This document shows, piece after piece, positions 1-7,999 of a DNA stretch of 64,000 nt. Position 1 is the stretch's first letter. Every line of letters starts with the position of its first letter. Origin of the DNA: Mesorhizobium metallidurans STM 2683 (lineage in GTDB: Bacteria > Pseudomonadota > Alphaproteobacteria > Rhizobiales > Rhizobiaceae); contig NZ_CAUM01000143.1 in assembly GCF_000350085.1 (NCBI RefSeq), forward strand, positions 155,748 through 219,747, in the 5' to 3' direction. The notes below the pieces were generated by a model. The model did no database searches and was not told the DNA's origin. It worked only from the letters and a program-made list of their open reading frames with translations. The position numbers and the translations under genes were made by a program.

Positions 1-803
1 CGGAATATGCGAGCTACATAGGCGGGGCGGCCCGCCTTGTCCTGGAGCGCATCGGCAATTCGAACGCCCTCTATCACAACATCGAGCACACGCTGATGGT
101 TACGCTCGCTGGCCAGCAGATCATCCGCGGCCGGCTGCTTTCGGAATCCCTGACCCCCGATGACTGGCTGCATTATACCTGCGCGCTGCTTGTCCACGAC
201 ATTGGCATGGTGCACGGCGTGTGCGAGGGCGACACCGAGGACAGCTTCGTCATTAACGAGGCCGGCGACCGCCATACGCCACCGCGCGGCGCCTCCGACG
301 CTGTGCTTGCGCCCTATCATATCGAGCGCGCCAAGATCTATGCGCGCCAACGTTTTGCTTCCTCGAAGTTCATCAACGAGGAGCGCATTGTCGAGGCGAT
401 CGAGATGACGCGCTTTCCGGTACCGAACGATCCGGCCTACCAGTTAACCAACACCGAGCCGGCGCTGGTCAGGGCCGCGGATCTGATCGGCCAGCTCGCT
501 GATCCCTTCTACCACCGCAAGCTGCCGGCGCTGTTTGCCGAGTTCTCCGAGATCGGGATGGTGGAAAAGCTCGGCTGCAAGACCGCCGCCGATCTCGGCG
601 CCATCTTCACCGATTTCTTCACGCTGCAGGTCGAGCCCTATATCGGCGACGCGATCCGCTATCTGGAGCTGACGACCGAAGGCAAGCAGTGGATCGCCAA
701 CCTCCACAGCAACCTCTTCCAGTCCGGGCATCGCCCGGCCAGGATCGGGCCATTCCCAGGCGTGTTGCAGCCGACCTCGGCGAGCCTTTCGGTGGTAACT
801 TAA
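1..803 (+). CDS. HD-domain metal-dependent phosphohydrolase, 5' end outside the window
   Basis: The frame is open from base 3 without a start, so the gene begins upstream. The visible part is about 266 residues. It carries the HD-superfamily ligands in order: a His in YHNIEHT, the His-Asp pair in LVHDIGMVHG about 40 residues later, and an Asp in RAADLIGQLADP. Such proteins hydrolyse phosphomono- or phosphodiesters, often nucleotides, using bound metal. The substrate cannot be told from the sequence. The tail after the HD core is Pro/Ser-rich and probably disordered. The next gene remnant is on the opposite strand, so no operon partner is visible downstream. Confidence 0.8.
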   Translation, partial: EYASYIGGAARLVLERIGNSNALYHNIEHTLMVTLAGQQIIRGRLLSESLTPDDWLHYTCALLVHDIGMVHGVCEGDTEDSFVINEAGDRHTPPRGASDAVLAPYHIERAKIYARQRFASSKFINEERIVEAIEMTRFPVPNDPAYQLTNTEPALVRAADLIGQLADPFYHRKLPALFAEFSEIGMVEKLGCKTAADLGAIFTDFFTLQVEPYIGDAIRYLELTTEGKQWIANLHSNLFQSGHRPARIGPFPGVLQPTSASLSVVT

Positions 804-977
804 GAGGCGGGGATTGTTTCCTTTTTCCGCCGGTGCCAGGCCGGCAGAGCTTGCATGCTGCGGCTGTCGACGAAGATGGAGCATCTCGCTAACGCCGGGT
901 GCGGAATAGAGCGCCTCGGAAATGCGGACCTGTCAGGCTTCTGACAAGGACTGCACGCGGGTGCGGAAGCGGGCATG

Positions 978-1382
978 CTATTGGATTTTCACGATGTCTT
1001 TGTTGCGGTTGCCATCATGCGAATGATGCAGGCCAAGCATAACAGGCGGCGGCGCGGTGACCTCGCCCTTTGCTAACGCACCGACCGCGCCCTTGGCCGG
1101 CGTGACGCCTCCATCGGCCAGCCAGACGGCGCCAGTAACGTAGCTCGCTTCGTCCGAGGCCAAGAACGCATAGACGTTGGCAACTTCCTCCGGCGTACCG
1201 CGACGGCCGAAAGGCACGGCCGTGACCAGCGCCTTCTCGACTTCTTCATCGACTGCACCGGTTTGCCCCGAACTGTCGAAGAGTTGCGACATCAGGGATG
1301 GATTCGCCGCGGTCAACCGGTCGACCAGTTCCTGTGCCCTGCCGTCGTTCCACAAGATTCCGGCCGCACCACCTGCTGGCAA
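978..1382 (-). pseudogene. C-terminal remnant of a short-chain dehydrogenase/reductase
   Basis: The translation starts inside an SDR fold: it has the late-SDR features PFGRRGTPEEVAN, AFLASDEASYVTGAVW and ADGG, but no Rossmann GxxxGxG and no catalytic Tyr-xxx-Lys. About 100 residues match an SDR C terminus, followed by a tail reading SHDGNRNKD. The upstream edge abuts a kinase N terminus in another frame, so this is the downstream half of a deletion junction. A functional protein is unlikely. Confidence 0.7.
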
Positions 1383-1587
1383 TGCCGACCGCTGCCATCA
1401 ACTCGCGGCAGGCCGCGCAAGCGGCGTCGAAAAGCTCGTCAGGCTCCATCTCGTACCAGCCGGCATGCGGCGAAAGAACGGCCGTGCGCAGCGATGTCGC
1501 CGCCAGTTTGCGACCGGCCCGGTCGAACAGCGCGGCCTTCGTCACCGACGTTCCGACATCCAGGCCAATGATGTATCGATCGCCCAT
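1383..1587 (-). pseudogene. N-terminal remnant of an FGGY-family carbohydrate kinase
   Basis: About 68 residues from an ATG at 1587 match the start of FGGY kinases: YIIGLDVGTSVTKAALFD is the phosphate-1 loop strand-turn, and AGWYEMEPDELFDAA is the usual next segment (W-x-E-x-P/D). FGGY kinases are normally near 500 residues. Homology stops near 1383, where the DNA continues as an SDR C terminus in a different frame. The kinase class (gluconate, xylulose or other) cannot be assigned from this piece, though the neighbouring gluconate 5-dehydrogenase-like gene fits a sugar-acid pathway. Confidence 0.7.
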
Positions 1588-1708
1588 GGAAGGTCACTTG
1601 TCTCTTTGAGTCAACAAGTAGACATGCCGCTCGCCGCGACTGCCGTCAAGCAAGTTCGCCGATGCGGATTCCTACCGGGCAGACACATGGTAAGACTCGC
1701 GCCTCAAC

Positions 1709-2482
1709 TCACACGGTACTGGTCATTCCGCCATCGACATAGATGATCTGGCCGGTGACGAAACTCGATGCATTGGAAGCCAGGAAGATCGCCGCGCCGC
1801 CCAATTCGTCGACCTCGCCCCACCTGGCCAGCGGCGTCCGGCCAGTCAGCCAGCGCGAGAACTCGGCATCTTTCACCAGCGCCTCGTTCAGATCCGTCCG
1901 GAAATAGCCGGGCGCCAAACCATTGACCCGAATGCCGTGCGGACCAAGTTCCGCCGCAAGGCCCTTGGTCAGCATTTTCATTGCGCCCTTCGATGCGGTG
2001 TATGGCACGATCGAGGGACGCCCGAGTTCGCTCTGCACCGAGCATATGTTGATGATCGAACCCTGTTTGCGGCCTATCATCGACCGGACGACCGGCTGGG
2101 TGAGATGGAACGCGCTGTAGAGATTCGTCCGCATCAATTTGTCGAACATATCGGCCGGGAAGTCGGCGAAGGGCGCCCGGTGCTGCATGCCGGCATTGTT
2201 GACGAGGATGTCGATAGGCCTGAATTCCGCTGCGAGCCTGCCGATTTCGCGCTCGACATCTTCGGCCACGGTGACGTCGAAAGTGGAACCGATCGCTTCG
2301 ATTCCCGATGCGCTCAACGATTCCAGGGCCTTTTGAACCTGATCTTCATCGCGCCCGTTGATGATGACGGCGGCACCCGCCTTGCCGAGGGCCTTGGCAA
2401 GCGCCAGGCCGATGCCCCGGCTCGATCCTGAAATGAAGGCGGTTTTGCCGGCAAGGCCGAACAGGTCCGATAGGTCGGTCAA
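1709..2482 (-). CDS. SDR oxidoreductase, gluconate 5-dehydrogenase-like
   Basis: A 257-residue classical SDR. It has the cofactor motif SGSSRGIG near residue 20, NNAG near 93, a catalytic Ser in the NICSVQ segment, YTASK with the catalytic Tyr and Lys, and the C-terminal VTGQIIYVDGG. The N-terminal wording (LFGLAGKTAFISG) and the segment after the active site resemble gluconate 5-dehydrogenases (Gno/IdnO), which interconvert 5-ketogluconate and gluconate. Substrate assignment within SDRs is uncertain. It is the only intact gene among remnants of an FGGY kinase, another SDR and an idonate-dehydrogenase-like gene, as expected for a decaying idonate/gluconate operon. Confidence 0.8.
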   Translation of the reverse strand: MTDLSDLFGLAGKTAFISGSSRGIGLALAKALGKAGAAVIINGRDEDQVQKALESLSASGIEAIGSTFDVTVAEDVEREIGRLAAEFRPIDILVNNAGMQHRAPFADFPADMFDKLMRTNLYSAFHLTQPVVRSMIGRKQGSIINICSVQSELGRPSIVPYTASKGAMKMLTKGLAAELGPHGIRVNGLAPGYFRTDLNEALVKDAEFSRWLTGRTPLARWGEVDELGGAAIFLASNASSFVTGQIIYVDGGMTSTV

Positions 2483-2517
2483 AGCGTCTTTCCCAAATGG
2501 CGGCCACCGTCAGGCGG

Positions 2518-2750
2518 TCAAGATTGCAGTTGAACCTCATGCGCCGGCACTTGTCGGCAGCCAGATCGAAGGCCTGCCGCACATCGTAGGCGCTGACGAC
2601 CGCCGTCAGCAATGGTGAGACATCGACAAGGCCGTCGGCAATGAACGATACCGCGGTCCTGAATTCCTCGTGGAAGCGGAAGGCGCCGCTCAACTCGATC
2701 TCCTTGGTGACGATCGTCGAGACAGGGAATGTCGCTTCCGCACCTTCCCT
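2518..2750 (-). pseudogene. Frameshifted C-terminal remnant of a zinc alcohol dehydrogenase (L-idonate 5-dehydrogenase-like)
   Basis: One minus-strand frame reads EGAEATFPVSTIVTKEIEL then SGAFRFHEEFRTA, the usual end-region of L-idonate 5-dehydrogenases. The expected C terminus (a short KVQLQ-like tail) appears in another frame as EVQLQS then stop at 2518. At least one frameshift therefore lies near 2535-2545. The segment upstream (2751-2838) is in that other frame and does not resemble the rest of the family, so most of the gene is missing. It sits directly upstream of the gluconate 5-dehydrogenase-like gene, the same pairing as idnD-idnO. Confidence 0.6.
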
Positions 2751-2857
2751 GCACCTCGATGATCTTCGCCTTGTCGCCGAAGCGCTTCTCCTCGAATGGA
2801 ACCCGGCGGCGAATTGCCGGTTTAGGCAATGACTTCATCGGACAAGGTGAGGAATGA

Positions 2858-3274
2858 ATGAGCGTGCTTTATCGTGCGGCAAAGATTGCCGAACAGGCTC
2901 ATGCCGGGCAGAAAGACAAGACCGGAGAGCCGTATATCGAGCATTGCCGCCGCGTCGTTGATGCCGTGGACACGCTTGATGGCAAGGCTATCGCCTACCT
3001 TCACGACGTTCTTGAGAAAGGCGACGGATGGAGCCGCGATCGGCTGGAGGCGGCCGGCTTCGGAACGTCCATAGTCTCGGCAGTCGATGCCATGACCCGC
3101 CGGCCCGACGAAGATGAGCTTGCTTTCGTGCGCAGAGCGGCGTCCAATCCCCTGGCGCTGCCGGTCAAACGCGCGGATCTCGCCGACAATATCTGGCAGG
3201 CACGACAGATCGGCGCTTCAACATCAAAATACGAGAAAGGCCTTCGGCTCCTTGACGAGGAGTTCCCTAATTGA
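2858..3274 (+). CDS. Small HD-domain protein, SpoT/MESH1-like hydrolase
   Basis: A 138-residue HD protein. The motifs follow the RelA/SpoT hydrolase domain: KIAEQAHAGQKDKTGEPYIEH (first His and the K-TG-PYI-H signature), YLHDVLEKG (His-Asp) and VKRADLADN (late Asp). Stand-alone proteins of this size resemble MESH1-type enzymes that remove pyrophosphate from (p)ppGpp or act on other phosphorylated nucleotides. No synthetase or regulatory domain is present. The GAGG-like Shine-Dalgarno just before ATG 2858 supports the start. A Nudix hydrolase and a HAD phosphatase fusion lie nearby. Confidence 0.8.
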   Translation: MSVLYRAAKIAEQAHAGQKDKTGEPYIEHCRRVVDAVDTLDGKAIAYLHDVLEKGDGWSRDRLEAAGFGTSIVSAVDAMTRRPDEDELAFVRRAASNPLALPVKRADLADNIWQARQIGASTSKYEKGLRLLDEEFPN

Positions 3275-3356
3275 AGGCCTGTTTGGGCCTGGCGAAATGC
3301 CGCACTTGTTCGAGGCATGTACGGCGTTCCGACTTGCCCCGCATCGGCAAGGTCGA

Positions 3357-3521
3357 TCACCCCTCGGCCTTGAAATTCTTCGCTTCCTTCTCTGCCTTCT
3401 TGCGGTCGCCGTGGTGCTTTTCGAGCAACTCCTTTGCCTGTCTGGGCGACACGTCGGCAAGATGGAGAGCATCCTTGTCGACGCTTTTGCTCTTTCTTCC
3501 GGCTGTAGCTTTCTCAACCAT
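3357..3521 (-). CDS. 54-residue Lys-rich hypothetical protein
   Basis: ATG at 3521 to TGA at 3357 gives 54 residues, very rich in Lys, Glu and Ala. It begins MVEKATAGRKSKSVDKDA and ends with a charged helix containing SPRQAKELLEKH and GDRKKAEKEAKNF. No signal peptide or membrane segment is visible. It resembles short conserved hypothetical proteins of rhizobia, seen from general familiarity rather than a search. It lies convergent to the HD gene. Function unknown; a small helical nucleic-acid-associated protein would fit the composition but is a guess. Confidence 0.6.
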   Translation of the reverse strand: MVEKATAGRKSKSVDKDALHLADVSPRQAKELLEKHHGDRKKAEKEAKNFKAEG

Positions 3522-3720
3522 GCTTTCACCTGACCTTGCCTGTGGAGACTGTGGCTACCCGCAACTTCACAACGATGGCTGGGCGGAGTGGGTTCCGCAC
3601 TGCCAAAGGAATGACGCATCGTAAACCTTTTCGCCGGACATGCGTTGTTCCCAGGCAACCCTTGGGCAGCGTGATTTGTAATTGGCGCAAATGGCGATGC
3701 CTGACATGAAAGGCCCGGAT

Positions 3721-5433
3721 ATGTATTTCATAGCCTTGGCAACGGACTATGACGGCACGCTCGCGCACAACGGCATCGTTTCCGAAAAGACGTTTTCAGC
3801 ACTCGAACGGATTAAGAAGACCGGCCGCAAGCTTATCCTGGTCACCGGCCGCGAATTGCCCGACCTTAAGCAGATTTTTCCCGAACTTGGCATCTTCGAC
3901 AAGGTGGTCGCAGAAAATGGCGCCCTGATCTACACCCCTGCCAGCGAGGAAGAGCGCACCATTTCGCCATCGCCATCGCCCGATCTCGTCGCCAGGCTGA
4001 AGAAGCGCGGGGTCAAGCCGCTTTCGGTCGGGCGCTCGATCGTCGCCACCTGGGAACCTCATCAGGTGACTGTGCTCGATGTCATCAAGAAACTGGGACT
4101 GGAACTGGAGATCATCTTCAACAAGGGCGCCGTGATGATCCTGCCGAGCGGCATCAACAAGGCGGCGGGTCTGGCCGCCGCGCTCCAGGATCTTCGCCTC
4201 TCACCGCGCAATGTGGTCGGCATTGGCGATGCGGAAAACGACCATGCCTTCCTGCGGGCCTGCGGTTGCAGTGTCGCCGTCGACAACGCGTTGCCGGCAG
4301 TCAAGGACACCGCCGATCTTGTCACGCGCGGCGCCCGCGGCAAGGGCGTCGAGGAACTGATCGGCAAGCTGATCAAGCATGATCGCGAGCTTGTGCGGGA
4401 GCCGCGCGACGGCATCCTGCTTGGCACCACGGCCGGAAAGGAGACATATCTGTCGCCGACCGATACCGTTCTGATCGCCGGAAGCTCCGGCATCGGCAAG
4501 TCCACGCTGGCCACCGCGCTGACGGAGCGCTTCGTGGAGACCGGCTTTCAGTTTTGCATCTTCGATCCGGAAGGGGATTATGATGGGCTGCAAGGCGCCG
4601 TCCGACTTGGCGACGGTTCGAGCGTGCCGACAAAGGAACAGTTGCTTGACCTGATCGAAAAGGTGGACACCAATGTTGTCGTCAACGGACTGTCTCTGAG
4701 GGTCAACGAGCGACCAGACTTCTTTGCCGACCTGCTGCCCGGCCTGGGCAATTTCCGTTACCGCACGGCGCGACCGCATTTTCTGGTCATCGACGAAGCG
4801 CATCACCTTCTGCCCAAGCGGCGCGACGACACCCGTGCGGTCCTGTCTTTGGAATTGCCGGGCACGATCCTGATCACGGTGCATCCGGAAGCAATCTCGA
4901 CCGACGCCCTGCGCCTGGTGACGGCCGTCATCGCGCTTGGCCCCAAGGCGAAGAGCGTCATCAAGACATTCTGCCAGGAAACCGGAATGGAAGCGCCAAG
5001 GGAGATGTCATCGCCAAAGGGCGAACGCGTGCTTTTCTGGCGGCCGCACGCGAACAAGAAACCTGCGACAATCAAAGCGATCGAGCCGCGCCAGTCCCTC
5101 AAGCGGCACAGTCGCAAATATGCCGAAGGCCAGCTCGATGAGGCCGGCAGCTTCTATTTCAAAGGCCCCGACAATGCTATGAATCTGAGGGCGCACAATC
5201 TGATGATTTTCGCGCAGATGGCGGAGGGCATCGACGACAAGACCTGGGAGCACCATCTGCGGAGCGGCGACTATTCCGAATGGTTCCGCCACCAGATCAG
5301 GGACAAGGAACTGGCCCGTGAAACCGCGGCCGCGGAAAAGGACAAGACATTGTCGGCGCAGGAGAGCCGCCAACTGGTTCTTGATGCGGTGCGTCGCCGT
5401 TACACGGCTCCCGCCACTGCTCCTACGGAATAG
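3721..5433 (+). CDS. HAD-IIB phosphatase domain fused to a P-loop ATPase domain
   Basis: About 570 residues. Residues 1-230 form a Cof-type HAD hydrolase: DYDGT (nucleophile Asp), VTGREL (motif II Thr), the Lys of GINKAAG (motif III) and GDAENDHAF (motif IV Asp pair). Residues 240-460 form a separate NTPase: Walker A GSSGIGKST near 255, FDPEGDYDG as seen in HerA/VirD4-like ATPases, and Walker B FLVIDEAHH near 355. The last 100 residues are charged. Start 3721 is chosen because MYFIALATDYDGT is the usual beginning and AAAGG lies 7 bases upstream; in-frame ATGs at 3682, 3691 and 3706 are alternatives. The target is unknown. Confidence 0.8.
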   Translation: MYFIALATDYDGTLAHNGIVSEKTFSALERIKKTGRKLILVTGRELPDLKQIFPELGIFDKVVAENGALIYTPASEEERTISPSPSPDLVARLKKRGVKPLSVGRSIVATWEPHQVTVLDVIKKLGLELEIIFNKGAVMILPSGINKAAGLAAALQDLRLSPRNVVGIGDAENDHAFLRACGCSVAVDNALPAVKDTADLVTRGARGKGVEELIGKLIKHDRELVREPRDGILLGTTAGKETYLSPTDTVLIAGSSGIGKSTLATALTERFVETGFQFCIFDPEGDYDGLQGAVRLGDGSSVPTKEQLLDLIEKVDTNVVVNGLSLRVNERPDFFADLLPGLGNFRYRTARPHFLVIDEAHHLLPKRRDDTRAVLSLELPGTILITVHPEAISTDALRLVTAVIALGPKAKSVIKTFCQETGMEAPREMSSPKGERVLFWRPHANKKPATIKAIEPRQSLKRHSRKYAEGQLDEAGSFYFKGPDNAMNLRAHNLMIFAQMAEGIDDKTWEHHLRSGDYSEWFRHQIRDKELARETAAAEKDKTLSAQESRQLVLDAVRRRYTAPATAPTE

Positions 5434-5454
5434 GCCGATGAGAAAGACCCGCGG

Positions 5455-5919
5455 ATGCCTGTCACAAGTGCCGGACTGTTGATCTATTGCCGCAGCTCGG
5501 GCCTGCTGCAGGTTCTGCTGGTGCACCCGGGCGGGCCATTCTGGGCAAGGAAGGACGAAGCCGCGTGGTCGATCCCGAAGGGCCTCATCGAGTCGGACGA
5601 GGACGAGTTGGCTGCGGCGCGGCGTGAGACCGAAGAGGAGTTGGGCGTGCGCATCGACGGACGCTTCCAGCCTCTCGGCCGCTATAAGCAGCCGGGAGGC
5701 AAGATCGTGCTGGCCTGGTGCGTGGAAACGAATGTCGATGCGGCCGCCGCGAGGAGCAACAATTTCCTGATGGAATGGCCGCCAAGGTCCGGCTCGATGC
5801 GGGAGTTTCCGGAGGTCGACAAGGTGGGATGGTTCAGCTTGCCCGAGGCCGAAACCAAGATCCTGAAAGGCCAGCGCCCAATACTGAAGGATTTTGCCGA
5901 ACTGCATGACGCAGGATGA
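5455..5919 (+). CDS. Nudix hydrolase
   Basis: 154 residues. The Nudix box (G-x5-E-x7-REUxEExGU) is complete: it begins GLIESDEDELAAARR and ends ETEEELGV near residues 43-65. A Trp-Ser-Ile-Pro-Lys-Gly lead-in precedes it, typical of enzymes hydrolysing nucleoside diphosphates linked to X. It begins 21 bases after the HAD-ATPase stop and may be co-transcribed with it. The C-terminal part reads KVGWFSLPEAETKIL, a common end helix of this family. The substrate is not predictable, though diadenosine polyphosphates or capped nucleotides are common for short single-domain members. Confidence 0.87.
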   Translation: MPVTSAGLLIYCRSSGLLQVLLVHPGGPFWARKDEAAWSIPKGLIESDEDELAAARRETEEELGVRIDGRFQPLGRYKQPGGKIVLAWCVETNVDAAAARSNNFLMEWPPRSGSMREFPEVDKVGWFSLPEAETKILKGQRPILKDFAELHDAG

Positions 5920-6132
5920 CCGCAACCGGGGCGTAGGCGCCCTGCAGCCATCTCATGGTCACTCGAAATGAGGGCGGGCAAAGACGTTGAGGCCGTTGCG
6001 TCAGAGCGCACCGTCATCTCGACGCGCGGCAACTGCCGCCGATAGCCAGCCCTGCGGCAACACTGGTAAACCGTTCAATCATCGAATAGTCAGATTTGCA
6101 CGGATGCCCTGATTATAGGCGCAGGAGGAGAA

Positions 6133-7161
6133 ATGCCGCATTCATTGCCGCTGGTCATCAGCGCGCCGGAACCGCGCACGCTCGACCTCATTTTCACGCC
6201 GCCGCAGCTGGCGCGCTTCAGGGCGAAATATCGCATCGTCGAAACGACGCCCGAGGGCGTCGCCGCGCTTCCGGCAGATGTGATCGCCAAGGCGCGCTAC
6301 ATTGTCGGCCAGCCGTCGATCGCACCCGAAACGCTGGACAAGATGAAGGCGCTGCGCTGCGTCTTCAATGTCGAGAGCAACCTGATCAACAACATGCCCT
6401 ATGAGACGCTGTTTGCGCGCGGCATCCATGTCGTCACCACCGGCCTGGTGTTTGCCGAGCCGGTGGCAGAACTCGGCCTCGCCATGGCGCTCAACCTCGC
6501 CCGCGGCATCGTCGATGCCGACCTCGCTTTTCGGCAGGGCAAGGAGCTGTGGGGCGGCGACGGCAATAAGACGGCGCGGCTGCTTTCCGGCGCCGATGTC
6601 GGCATCATCGGCTTCGGCGATCTCGGCCGCGCGCTCAACCGGCTGCTGTCCGGCTTTCGCACGCGGACCAAGGTCTTCGATCCGTGGCTGCCACCGTCGA
6701 TCCTGATCGAGAACGGCGTCGAACCTGCATCGCTCGATACGGTCCTGTCGGAGAGCGATTTCGTTTTCGTCGTCGCTTCCGTGACCAGCGAAAACCAGGG
6801 ATTCCTTGGCGCGGAAGCCTTCGCCAAAATGCGCAAGGGAGCGGCCTTCATCCTGCTCAGCCGCGCCGGTGTCGTCGATTTTCCGGCGCTTATGGACGCC
6901 GTTCGCAGCGGCCACATCGTCGCCGCCAGCGATGTCTTCCCGGACGAGCCGCTGGCCAAGGACCATCCCGTGCGCGCGCTGCCCGGCTTCCTGCGCTCCG
7001 CCCATCGTGCCGGCGCGCTCGACATCGCCTTCAAGCGCATGGGCGACATGGTGCTGGAGGACATGGACCTGATCGACCGCGGCCTGCCGCCGATGCGCTC
7101 CAAGCGGGCCGAACGCGAGACCGTTTCGCGAATGCGCTCGAAGCCGGTCGACAAGAACTAG
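6133..7161 (+). CDS. D-isomer-specific 2-hydroxyacid dehydrogenase family protein
   Basis: 342 residues. The NAD-binding core is clear: VGIIGFGDLGRALNR is the GxGxxG turn, DPWLPPS supplies the Asp after beta-2, and the later ASDVFPDEPL segment is typical. The usual active-site Arg and Glu segments are less canonical: VVASVTSENQGFL replaces the common LH.PLT, and SAHRAGALDIAF contains the catalytic-type His. It probably reduces or oxidises a 2-keto or 2-hydroxy acid. A strong AGGAGGAG sits at 6122-6129 before the ATG. It is convergent with the GntR gene 22 bases away and may share the regulon of the divergent operon. Confidence 0.8.
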   Translation: MPHSLPLVISAPEPRTLDLIFTPPQLARFRAKYRIVETTPEGVAALPADVIAKARYIVGQPSIAPETLDKMKALRCVFNVESNLINNMPYETLFARGIHVVTTGLVFAEPVAELGLAMALNLARGIVDADLAFRQGKELWGGDGNKTARLLSGADVGIIGFGDLGRALNRLLSGFRTRTKVFDPWLPPSILIENGVEPASLDTVLSESDFVFVVASVTSENQGFLGAEAFAKMRKGAAFILLSRAGVVDFPALMDAVRSGHIVAASDVFPDEPLAKDHPVRALPGFLRSAHRAGALDIAFKRMGDMVLEDMDLIDRGLPPMRSKRAERETVSRMRSKPVDKN

Positions 7162-7183
7162 GGTCGGAAAAGCACACACAGGC

Positions 7184-7861
7184 TCAGAGCGAATCCAGCC
7201 GAAGCGCGTTGCGGGCAATCCGCCAGGCGGATTCGACATGCCGCCGTGCCGCCGCTTCCGCCGCCTCCGGCTCGCGCGACCGGATGGCGTCCATGATGGC
7301 GTGCATTTCGGCGATCGCCGGCTCGCGGCGGTTCTCCGAGGCGATGGTCATCGAACGCAGCTGGTTGATGCGAACATTCAGCCCGGTGACGATCTCCCAG
7401 GCAATGCGCTTGTCGGCCGCATCGAACAGCGCCTCGTAGAATTTGGTCGTCGCCCGCATCACTTCGACCGGCGCACCCGACGCCCAGGCTTCGAGAAGTT
7501 TTTTCAGGGCACCGTCGAGTACAGCGATCTGCGCGTCGGTAGCCGAGCTCGCGCAAGCCCGCGCCGCTATGCCTTCCAGCAAGGCGCGCAACTCGTAGAT
7601 CTCGTCGGTGCGGCCGAGATCGGGCTTCGCCACGGCAGGCCCATGGCCCGGTATCATCTGCACGAGGCCTTCCGCCTCCAATTGCCGCAGGACTTCGCGC
7701 ACGACCGAACGGCTGACGCCGAGCTGATCGCAAAGCGGCCGCTCGACCAGCCTTTCGCCGGGCTGGAAATGGAAGTCCATGATCGCCTCGCGCATGCGTT
7801 CAAGCGCCAGCGTCCGCAGCGTCTTGGCAGAGCGGTCGATCCGAAGCGTATCGTCAGCCAT
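7184..7861 (-). CDS. GntR-family regulator, FCD (FadR) subfamily
   Basis: 225 residues from ATG 7861 (GAGGAG a few bases upstream). Residues 12-80 form the winged helix: ALERMREAIMDFHFQPGERL, then CDQLGVSRSVVREVLRQLEAEGLV. The rest is the all-helical FCD effector domain, with Asp/His metal-ligand positions in the Glu/Arg-rich helices. It is divergent from the DUF1185-fusion-monooxygenase-ABC operon. The perfect palindrome ATGGTATACCAT at 7935-7946 matches the FCD-GntR operator type (TGGTATACCA), so it most likely represses the divergent operon and itself until an acid or amine-derived metabolite binds. Confidence 0.9.
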   Translation of the reverse strand: MADDTLRIDRSAKTLRTLALERMREAIMDFHFQPGERLVERPLCDQLGVSRSVVREVLRQLEAEGLVQMIPGHGPAVAKPDLGRTDEIYELRALLEGIAARACASSATDAQIAVLDGALKKLLEAWASGAPVEVMRATTKFYEALFDAADKRIAWEIVTGLNVRINQLRSMTIASENRREPAIAEMHAIMDAIRSREPEAAEAAARRHVESAWRIARNALRLDSL

Positions 7862-7907
7862 TTTTCTCCGCTCCTCGCCCGACCACAAAAACAGATTCCA
7901 CAGTTGG

Positions 7908-7946
7908 TTGACAAGGTTCGTGGTTCTCCGTAGCATGGTATACCAT
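7908..7946 (+). promoter_or_regulatory. Promoter with overlapping GntR-type operator
   Basis: TTGACA at 7908-7913 is followed after 17 bases by TAGCAT at 7931-7936, a good sigma-70-like promoter reading towards the operon at 8000. The perfect 12-base palindrome ATGGTATACCAT (7935-7946) overlaps the -10 box and start region. It matches the GTATAC-centred operators of FadR-type GntR proteins, and such a regulator gene is adjacent and divergent. Binding there would block transcription. Confidence 0.75.
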
Positions 7947-7999
7947 AATACGCTATAGGAATGGCGGAGCCTTTTGCACCATTTCGACCGAGGATTTGC

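Noticed and set aside
829..845. GCCGG/CCGGC inverted repeat as a terminator for the HD gene
   Set aside because: Only 5 bp arms and no T-run; too weak in GC-rich DNA.
444..884. Minus-strand frame over the HD-domain gene
   Set aside because: No family signature, and it overlaps the HD coding motifs on the plus strand.
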